A stretch of 64,000 nt of DNA from Candidatus Aenigmatarchaeota archaeon. Lineage in GTDB: Archaea; Aenigmatarchaeota; Aenigmatarchaeia; CG10238-14; SCSR01. This document shows positions 36,545 to 43,815 of this stretch, piece by piece. Below the pieces are notes generated by a model. That model saw only the letters and a list, made by a program, of their open reading frames with translations. It searched no databases and was not told the origin of the DNA. The stretch covers positions 93,871 through 157,870 of the forward strand of contig JAHLMT010000002.1 in the NCBI GenBank assembly GCA_018920185.1, written 5' to 3'. Position 1 is the first letter of the stretch. Each line of letters opens with the position of its first letter. Position numbers and translations under genes: made by a program.

Positions 36545-37335
36545 GTTACATTGACTACCTTATTCTGGGTTAAATCCTTATAGGTTCCCATTTGTTCTGT
36601 TGCTCTAAACACGTACCAGCCGTCGCTTTCAACTGTGCCCACTTGATTCCATATCCGAGTTAAAGCTGGATATACCGAAATATCTGGTGAAAGAATTATA
36701 GTAGGAACTTTTGTTATATTATACTTCTTCAATAAATCCTTTCCATTAGAGGAGGATATATCGTAAGTTAACGATTTGTCTATATAGACCCCAAATCTCG
36801 GAAGTATTTGCATATGATTTTCGACGTTATAACATTCTGTGCAGGAATTGTCTGTTATCTTGATTACTTGAACTAGCCCAACAACATTTTTTGTCTCCAG
36901 ACTATAATATGGTGGATACCCACTCACAATTACAACATTTCCAACAAATTCAGCGCCTATATTGTTCCATAAAGGTATCACATCATCCTGAAGTGTTTCA
37001 CCTGTAATTACTAAAGCTGGCAGAACTTTGATATTATTCTTTGATATAAGCTGTTGTGCTTCCTTATTTCCGTATGTGAGATTCTTTTCTGTGAGTACTT
37101 TCACATTTGTTTGTCTTTTAATAAACGATACAATATTGTTCATATCAAAGCAATTATCACAATCAGTAGTAATTAGAGTCAGATGTAAGTTTGCTGGTCT
37201 TTCCTTTTCAGATTTCAGAGGAGAAATAATTTTACTGGTAATAAATATATTCACACCATACAAAACAATCAGAGCTACTATTAGCCCTAAAAATACATTC
37301 CTGTATAATCTGTTTTCATCTCTAAGTCTTCTCAA
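36541..37335 (-). CDS. Membrane-anchored tandem thioredoxin-fold protein
   Basis: Two repeats with TTDCDNCFDMNN and TDNSCTECYNVENH, each followed by a VLPALVI / VPTIIL cis-Pro region. Confidence 0.72.
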   Translation of the reverse strand: MRRLRDENRLYRNVFLGLIVALIVLYGVNIFITSKIISPLKSEKERPANLHLTLITTDCDNCFDMNNIVSFIKRQTNVKVLTEKNLTYGNKEAQQLISKNNIKVLPALVITGETLQDDVIPLWNNIGAEFVGNVVIVSGYPPYYSLETKNVVGLVQVIKITDNSCTECYNVENHMQILPRFGVYIDKSLTYDISSSNGKDLLKKYNITKVPTIILSPDISVYPALTRIWNQVGTVESDGWYVFRATEQMGTYKDLTQNKVVNVT

Positions 37336-37363
37336 CTAATCTTCCTCATTAAAATTAAAGAAA

Positions 37364-37555
37364 TTATCCGCATCCACCAACTTGTGATGCCTGTGATAGT
37401 TGAGATAATACACTTGACCCAGTACTTTTCACAGTTGTTGTCGTCGTGACACCGCTGGATATAGCATGTGAGATTGTGACTAGTTGAAATGCTTGTATTC
37501 CAGCCATCAGTACTAACACACCCATTAGCGCAAGCAACACAACATTTGTATTCAT
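37364..37555 (-). CDS. 63-aa membrane-anchored peptide ending GGCG
   Basis: AGGAGGTTAAAA Shine-Dalgarno region; N-terminal TM; Thr/Ser-rich tail with sole Cys at the C-terminus. Confidence 0.65.
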   Translation of the reverse strand: MNTNVVLLALMGVLVLMAGIQAFQLVTISHAISSGVTTTTTVKSTGSSVLSQLSQASQVGGCG

Positions 37556-37616
37556 TTTTAACCTCCTTTTAATTTATTTATACTTACTTTAATAAATGTC
37601 CTTTACCCCCATATTC

Positions 37617-39020
37617 TCACAATCCTAAATTCTGCAAGTACTGCTTAACTGCATATGAACCCGATATGGATGAATATTGCTTTCCTGCAATAAGCTCTCT
37701 GTCAACATCATTCCAATCTTTGTTTTCTACCAATTTAAAGTATAATGCATCTTGGATGTATGTGGCAGGGAACCAGTACGAGTTGAATTTAACAAATGCG
37801 TCAAATATTTGTTTCTTGTTATATCCTTGTGATGCCATCAACTCAATTAATCCTAGAGCAGCAAATCCGTGAGAACAATCAGGATGACCTGTAGGATTTC
37901 CACAACATGGTCTGTAAGAATTTAATGCAACATACTTTGCAATTTCCTGTTGTTCTGGTGTCAGTTCAATCAACTTAACATCTCCATAGCCAGCTCTACC
38001 AACTCCAATATCATAATTTTGAAAATACTGAGCGAACGGACTATCATGCAGAATTGGATTATCATTATGTTTCGCCAACGTCCATAAAATATACATCATG
38101 AATACCGCATTCTTAGAGTTGATTGTTAATTTTTCATTCGAGTACTCAGATGTGAGCAATTTCTTTTGCTCTTCAGTTAGTGGTTGTCCGTATCTTTTCG
38201 TCATTATATTGTTTAATTTATCAATATCCAGCACACCGGCTTTAACCATCTTGCTTATAGAATCTTTCCATGTCACATCGATAGTAAATCCTTCTTCCGG
38301 TAGAACTTGAGAAATTATTTTTTCTAAGTCTAAATTATTTTTATGTTCATCTGTAGCAACTGTAGCTCCTGTAATTCCTGTGGCAGCAAATACAAATGGC
38401 AAAATTTGATAACCAAGAGCAAGAATTGCTAAAATCAGAAAACCAAAGAAAACAAAATTTTGTATTGGAGTTAATGTTCCACCGAATATGCTAGTTTCAA
38501 CTTTTCTTTCTTTCGCAGGTTCAGTTGTACATGCTAGACAAATATTTTCATAAGAATATTTAACAGTTACTACTAAGCCTAACGTCAATAAAATTAATCC
38601 AGCAATCTGTATCCAAAATAAATAAGGAATCAAGGAAACCAAAGGAACTGTTATAAAATTACCGAATACAAGAAAGTTCACACCTAAGCATACAGGACAA
38701 ATTGCACCAAACAATCCAGTAGATACACCAAAGAAAGCTAGACCTCTTGTAAGAGCTTTCTTTTGGATAGAATATTTCGTCAATGTCACGATTAACGCAG
38801 ATAAAATTGAAGAAGAGAATATGTAGAAATAATCAAATGCATCAGGCTTAACATCCTTAAAAAATCCTATCTCTAGAATCGGGACTGTGAAAACACCATA
38901 AAAGAACAGATACAAAAGACTGAATGTTATTAACGAAGTTATAAAGAATATCAAATTTCTTCGAGCCACAACGGTAAAGGTATTTGAAATCACCTTTTTG
39001 ATATTAGATTCCATTTTCAT
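37617..39020 (-). CDS. Multi-TM protein with large Cys/His-containing C-terminal ectodomain
   Basis: GLFGAICPVCLGVNFLVFG in TM region; RPCCGNPTGHPDCSHGFAALGLIELM in C-terminal domain. Confidence 0.72.
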   Translation of the reverse strand: MKMESNIKKVISNTFTVVARRNLIFFITSLITFSLLYLFFYGVFTVPILEIGFFKDVKPDAFDYFYIFSSSILSALIVTLTKYSIQKKALTRGLAFFGVSTGLFGAICPVCLGVNFLVFGNFITVPLVSLIPYLFWIQIAGLILLTLGLVVTVKYSYENICLACTTEPAKERKVETSIFGGTLTPIQNFVFFGFLILAILALGYQILPFVFAATGITGATVATDEHKNNLDLEKIISQVLPEEGFTIDVTWKDSISKMVKAGVLDIDKLNNIMTKRYGQPLTEEQKKLLTSEYSNEKLTINSKNAVFMMYILWTLAKHNDNPILHDSPFAQYFQNYDIGVGRAGYGDVKLIELTPEQQEIAKYVALNSYRPCCGNPTGHPDCSHGFAALGLIELMASQGYNKKQIFDAFVKFNSYWFPATYIQDALYFKLVENKDWNDVDRELIAGKQYSSISGSYAVKQYLQNLGL

Positions 39021-39057
39021 GATATCCTAAATCTATTTGTTATTTATTAATTATTTT

Positions 39058-39729
39058 CTATCTTCTTAAAACCATACTTCTACCAGAGTTATCCTTTGCG
39101 AAATCTGTGACATTATTCTGTTGTAGTTGGATTTCTTCATCAGTTTCATTACCATAGGTGATCAATATTTTGTCCAAATCTTTAAAAACGTATTTCTCAT
39201 ATTCAAAATTCTGCTCCCAAGTACCATTCACATGTTTAACAAACATTTTCAAAGTATTAACACCATCGTTACAGTATTTGTTGTCCTTATTAATTTCAAA
39301 ACATTTTGAAGTAAGTTTCATCCCTAAGCTGTTGAAGAACATCTTTAACGGAACATTTGTTGCATGCATATGAATCACACTTCCGGCTCCAGGTCCTGCC
39401 TCAACATGTATATAAGGACTCGCTACATAGTATTGTTCTGGTAATGGTGTGATCTTTTTACCATTCAAGAATATTGCAAAGTCCGCGTGTATATGTGTTG
39501 AACCCAAGGTTCCTATGCTTTCTGTTGTCAGAGCCCAGTAAATTGCATACCCTATTAAACCAAAGATTACGATTGGAATAACTATTGCAAAAAGTTTACC
39601 TTTTGATATTTTCTTCTTTTCAACTTGACTAACAGCAGAGGCTTGTTTATGTGCATCATTCTTGTGTTGCTTCAACGCTTCATTAGTTTTGAACTTCCTG
39701 TTGCAGATGTCACAAGAAACCTTTTCCAT
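39058..39729 (-). CDS. C2H2 finger + TM + His-containing ectodomain protein
   Basis: MEKVSCDICNRKFKTNEALKQHKNDAH; TM; STHIHADFAIFLNGKKITPLPEQYY...VIHMHAT. Confidence 0.82.
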   Translation of the reverse strand: MEKVSCDICNRKFKTNEALKQHKNDAHKQASAVSQVEKKKISKGKLFAIVIPIVIFGLIGYAIYWALTTESIGTLGSTHIHADFAIFLNGKKITPLPEQYYVASPYIHVEAGPGAGSVIHMHATNVPLKMFFNSLGMKLTSKCFEINKDNKYCNDGVNTLKMFVKHVNGTWEQNFEYEKYVFKDLDKILITYGNETDEEIQLQQNNVTDFAKDNSGRSMVLRR

Positions 39730-39782
39730 AACAATTCTATTAACAATTAATATTTAAATTATAAGCTAGTTCTTTAATTTGA

Positions 39783-39990
39783 TCTGGTAGATTAGGGGGA
39801 AATCCCGAGCTTGAGAACGATTTTATTACTAATCTGCAAAGCAAACAATTATTTTTTCTTCATATAAATCTTGAAAGTATTTACCGTCTCAGATGAATAT
39901 TCACGAGAACGCAGAGTGCTATAGAAGACAACAACCTCCTGTCAGGTTCGATTCATCTAATGGAAGCTGTGGTTATCTAGCCCCACAGAG
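39783..39990. other. Intergenic region with several inverted repeats, possible structured RNA
   Basis: AGATTAG/CTAATCT, AGATGAAT/ATTCATCT and CTGTGG/CCACAG pairs; no ORF. Confidence 0.3.
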
Positions 39991-39993
39991 AAG

Positions 39994-40740
39994 TCACCGA
40001 ATTTCGGTTAAATAAGAATCTATTACTTGTTTAAATACAGAATATGGTTGTGCACCTACAATTGAGGTATATCCGTCTTTTGAATTTCCTATAAAAAAGG
40101 TAGGCGTACCACTCACACCAACCGCTACCCCATCTTGAAAGTCTTTCTGAACCTCTTGTGCATATTTACCAGAGTCAAGACACTGGTTAAACTTCTGCAT
40201 GTTTAATCCTAATTCAGAAGCCCATTTCTTCAAATCATCGTTAGAGAATTGGACAGTTCCTTGCCCTTGTTTATTCTGTTCGTCAAATATCTTATTATGC
40301 ATTTCCCAGAACTTTCCTTGTTCATCGGCGCATTCGGCTGCTTGTGCTGCAGGCGTAGCTCCAGGATGTATAGAATCTAAAGGAAAGTCACGATAAACAA
40401 AATAGACCTTACCTGTTTTAATATATTCCTCTTCCAATTGCGGTAACGTCTGCGTGTAAAATCTTCTACAAAACGGACATTGAAAATCAGAAAATTCAAT
40501 TACAATCACATTAGCATTTTTATCTCCTTTACCAGGATCATCATCAACTGATACCTGAACTTTGGGGGGTTGTTGTTGCTGTGTAGGTTGAGGCTGGGTT
40601 TGTGTAGTTTCCACAGTTTGTCCTGTGAATGACGAAACTCCAAAAACATTACCTAACAAATATCCAATTCCCAAAGCTAGTACAAGTAGAACTATCATCG
40701 ATTTTGACAATTCGAAACTTACTTTAATCTTGTCACCCAT
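39994..40740 (-). CDS. DsbA-family thiol-disulfide oxidoreductase, membrane-anchored
   Basis: VIEFSDFQCPFCRRFYTQTLPQL; VGVSGTPTFFIGN. Confidence 0.92.
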   Translation of the reverse strand: MGDKIKVSFELSKSMIVLLVLALGIGYLLGNVFGVSSFTGQTVETTQTQPQPTQQQQPPKVQVSVDDDPGKGDKNANVIVIEFSDFQCPFCRRFYTQTLPQLEEEYIKTGKVYFVYRDFPLDSIHPGATPAAQAAECADEQGKFWEMHNKIFDEQNKQGQGTVQFSNDDLKKWASELGLNMQKFNQCLDSGKYAQEVQKDFQDGVAVGVSGTPTFFIGNSKDGYTSIVGAQPYSVFKQVIDSYLTEIR

Positions 40741-40774
40741 AACTAATTAATAAAATTTGATTTAAATAATTAAC

Positions 40775-41230
40775 ATGAAAATAAAAGGTTGGAAAGAACC
40801 AAAGAAAACTCCTAAAACAACTATCGATGTGATAATTGAAAAAGGAAATAAAATCGTTTTAGTAAAAAGAGAGATAGAGCCATTCAAAGGTAAATTAGAA
40901 CTTCCCGGTGGACATGTTGAATACGGTGAGACTGTTGAAACAGCTGCGATTAGGGAAGCAAAAGAAGAAACAGGACTAAAAGTTAGACTAAAAGAAATTC
41001 TTGGTGTTTATTCTGATGTAAATAGAGATCCAAGGTTCCATACTATTACTACAACATTTATAGCTGAACCAATTTCAGGAAAATTAAAAGCTAGTTACGA
41101 AGGTAAGCCAAAATGGTTTAGTTTGAACGAAATAGATTTTAAAAATTTAGGGTTCGACCATGCAAAAATTTTGAAGGATTATCTGAAATGGAAAAAGAAG
41201 AGAGGAACCTATTGGTCAACTAAAAGATGA
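40775..41230 (+). CDS. NUDIX hydrolase
   Basis: GGHVEYGETVETAAIREAKEETGL Nudix box. Confidence 0.93.
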   Translation: MKIKGWKEPKKTPKTTIDVIIEKGNKIVLVKREIEPFKGKLELPGGHVEYGETVETAAIREAKEETGLKVRLKEILGVYSDVNRDPRFHTITTTFIAEPISGKLKASYEGKPKWFSLNEIDFKNLGFDHAKILKDYLKWKKKRGTYWSTKR

Positions 41231-41290
41231 TATCCCATATGGGACATCATAGTTATAGTGTCATACGTATGATAGAGTATTCCAGGAATA
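41227..41290. repeat. Cluster of three palindromes between convergent genes
   Basis: ATGATATCCCATATGGGACATCAT (41227-41250), TCATACGTATGA (41261-41272), TATTCCAGGAATA (41278-41290). Confidence 0.6.
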
Positions 41291-41305
41291 ATCCATCTTA
41301 CCGCT

Positions 41306-41947
41306 TCATTTAAATTTTTCATCAATCTCTTTCTGAATTCTTTTAGCACATCTTTCAGCTACATCTTCTGGGTCGTCTCCACCATCTATATACTCTACAT
41401 GGAACTCATTTACAAGTTCTTGCGGTAGATCGTAATAAACTCTAAGTTCTTCTTCCAAATGCTCAAGAGTTTCAAATTTATCGTGATTTCTTTTCTCTAA
41501 CTGGCTTCGTTTTATAATCTCATTTGCCATAACTTTCAATATCAAAGTCAAATCAGGAATATTTTTATCAAATTTATTAATTGTTTTTAACCAACTCAAA
41601 TCTGTTTTGCCAATCAGGCTCTGATATATGTAGGTTGATAAAAGTGATCTTTCCTGGATAACAACAAAATTTTCTTTCGACTCCTTTAAAGGTTTGATGA
41701 CAGTTTCATAATGATGCAAATGATCTGTTGCATAAGCTAAAGCAAAAACATTTGATGAAACATTATCAGAAGAATTTCTTAAAATTTTTGTAAAGAAACC
41801 TGTAGTTAAAGTGCTGGGAACTTCTGTTCGTTTGAAAATTATATTCCTCTCTTTATTGTTTCTTCTGAGAATTTCGACTAAAAGATTTGCTATTGTTGAT
41901 TTACCAGAAAAATCTGGTCCGTCTATGCTAACTACTAAAGCTGGCAT
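41306..41947 (-). CDS. Thymidylate kinase-like P-loop nucleotide kinase
   Basis: VVSIDGPDFSGKSTIANLLVEIL; IQERSLLSTYIYQ. Confidence 0.85.
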   Translation of the reverse strand: MPALVVSIDGPDFSGKSTIANLLVEILRRNNKERNIIFKRTEVPSTLTTGFFTKILRNSSDNVSSNVFALAYATDHLHHYETVIKPLKESKENFVVIQERSLLSTYIYQSLIGKTDLSWLKTINKFDKNIPDLTLILKVMANEIIKRSQLEKRNHDKFETLEHLEEELRVYYDLPQELVNEFHVEYIDGGDDPEDVAERCAKRIQKEIDEKFK

Positions 41948-41981
41948 AATTGTCTATTATTTTGGCTAATAAATAATTTCT

Positions 41982-42947
41982 TTATTTCTTAACAGTAATT
42001 GTCATCTCTGAAGTAGATGGGAGATAACCGTCTCTAATACATGAATGTTGACTCGTTGCAGTAATTTTATAAGTTCCAGGAGTTTCAGGTAGCCAGTTTA
42101 TTGAAAAATCTCTAAATTGTTGTATATATTCTCCTCCTTGCACTTCCTTTCGGATTTCAAAATATTTCACAAAATTTCCTTCTTTCGTAACTACTATCCC
42201 TACCTTAAATACAGGAGGGTTAGCGTATCCAGAAATTAAAATCGAAGTATATGGAGTTACCTCTTTTGTATCCGATTTGAGGACTATCTCTGAAGGTCGA
42301 CCAAAGCAAATATTTGCAATAACCCCTCTATTTTCGCTATACCGCCGTCTTGATGTGTCGGCTCTAGGCCACCTAATTTCTGGTTCTAGGAAAGTCACGC
42401 CCGGAATAAAGAAATTATAAGAACCAGACTCGCTTGGTTTGAATTTTAATATAACTTCTTTATCTGTTGGTATTTCAGCTAATGTGAGCATTTCTGTATT
42501 TTCTGTGTCAGAGCATCGTCCAAGACCTACACCTGGAACATCTATACAACGTTGTTTACTGTAATTAATTTGTACACGATTACCTGGGTATACTTTGCTA
42601 GAAACAAATGTGCGAATATTAACTGTTTCACCTATAGGTGCTAATTCAGGCGCTTCAAAAATTAGAACCTTTTCATCATCTATAAAACAGCGAACTGGAT
42701 TTTGGTAGTTCCAACTTATTTTAGTAGGTTCACCATCTTGATAGCATTTAAGTTTAGTTATAATAGGGTGAGGTGTAGGTGTAGGTACAGGAGTCGGGGT
42801 TATAGACGGACCACATGCAGTTAAAAATCCTAAAGTACCAGCTAAAGCAATAGGAACAATAAATTTTCCTGCAGTTCTTATGCTATCATGATACAATTCT
42901 TTTACATATTCCCTGCAAAAATCGAATAAACTCATTAATATTAACAT
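41982..42947 (-). CDS. Secreted lipoprotein-like protein
   Basis: FLTACGPSITPTPVPTPTPHP lipobox-like signal with Pro/Thr linker. Confidence 0.7.
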   Translation of the reverse strand: MLILMSLFDFCREYVKELYHDSIRTAGKFIVPIALAGTLGFLTACGPSITPTPVPTPTPHPIITKLKCYQDGEPTKISWNYQNPVRCFIDDEKVLIFEAPELAPIGETVNIRTFVSSKVYPGNRVQINYSKQRCIDVPGVGLGRCSDTENTEMLTLAEIPTDKEVILKFKPSESGSYNFFIPGVTFLEPEIRWPRADTSRRRYSENRGVIANICFGRPSEIVLKSDTKEVTPYTSILISGYANPPVFKVGIVVTKEGNFVKYFEIRKEVQGGEYIQQFRDFSINWLPETPGTYKITATSQHSCIRDGYLPSTSEMTITVKK

Positions 42948-42967
42948 TCAAGAAAAACTATTTAAGT

Positions 42968-43263
42968 TTATCTAAGTATCTTCTTCATCTTGCTCAAAAA
43001 TTCTTGAGGTATATCAACATAAATAGCCATATCAGGCGAATAGATATATCTATAATCAGCATCTTCTCTAGATGCCAGGGCAGCACGGAAATCATTTACA
43101 TTGATTCTAATTTACCATCTTCATTTAATTGTTCCAAAACTATCCCAACAGCAAGATGTCTCCGTTCTTTCAATCCCAAAGAAAACAATTCTTTTGAAAT
43201 GAGTTTTTCATCAACCGAGATTCTTGCCAAATAGCCACTTTCGATAAGTTCGTCAACATTCAT
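42968..43263 (-). pseudogene. Frameshifted HEPN-like protein
   Basis: MNVDELIESGYLARISVDEKLISKELFSLGLKERRHLAVGIVLEQLNEDGKLES then shifted frame RINVNDFRAALASREDADYRYIYSPDMAIYVDIPQEFLSKMKKILR. Confidence 0.5.
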
Positions 43264-43760
43264 TAAATCAGTTTTATTTTATCTTTTTCTACATTCGTAG
43301 AATGCAGGGTCTTTTCTTGCTAGACTCCATTCAAGTTCGGTGTAACAGCTTGGTTTGACACGTTTCTTCAGTCTCGCTTCTAATCTTCTATAATTTCTTT
43401 TGATTGCTTACCTATAATCAACAAATCTATATCACTCTCTTCCACATCTTCACCTCTTGCTGTACTCCCGTATAAAAATACACGTACATTTTCCAACTTA
43501 GAAATAGTTTGGAATAACTTTGATAGATTAATCAGAATCTTAAACTGTTTAGCAACAGGAGAATCTAAATTTAATTTGTACAGATCCATTCTTCCTCTTG
43601 TTATCTTGTTCAATAACTTGAGATTAAACAAAATTCTTAACCGCATGTTTGTGTTCGCTCTTGCTAATTTCAGTTTTATTCTGACGTCTGTTTCACTATA
43701 GTGACTAGTAGGATTTTCTAAGAAAAACACCAATATACCCACAGCTACTCTTCTACCCAA
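43264..43760 (-). pseudogene. MNT-type nucleotidyltransferase with N-terminal winged helix, C-terminus frameshifted
   Basis: FLYGSTARGEDVEESDIDLLIIG motif; ORF 43380-43760 stops at KEIIED, alignment-like continuation ARLKKRVKPSCYTELEWSLARKDPAFYE and NVEKDKIKLI in other frames. Confidence 0.6.
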
Positions 43761-43815
43761 TATTTCATTTAATTATACACAATTTCAAGTATTTTTTACA
43801 TTATGTTTTTGTTAA

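Noticed and set aside
39941-39958. GGTTCGATTC T-loop-like string, possible tRNA
   Set aside because: No acceptor, D or anticodon stems can be formed around it.
43004-43234. Plus-strand 76-aa ORF
   Set aside because: Antisense to the HEPN-like frames, which fit known patterns better.
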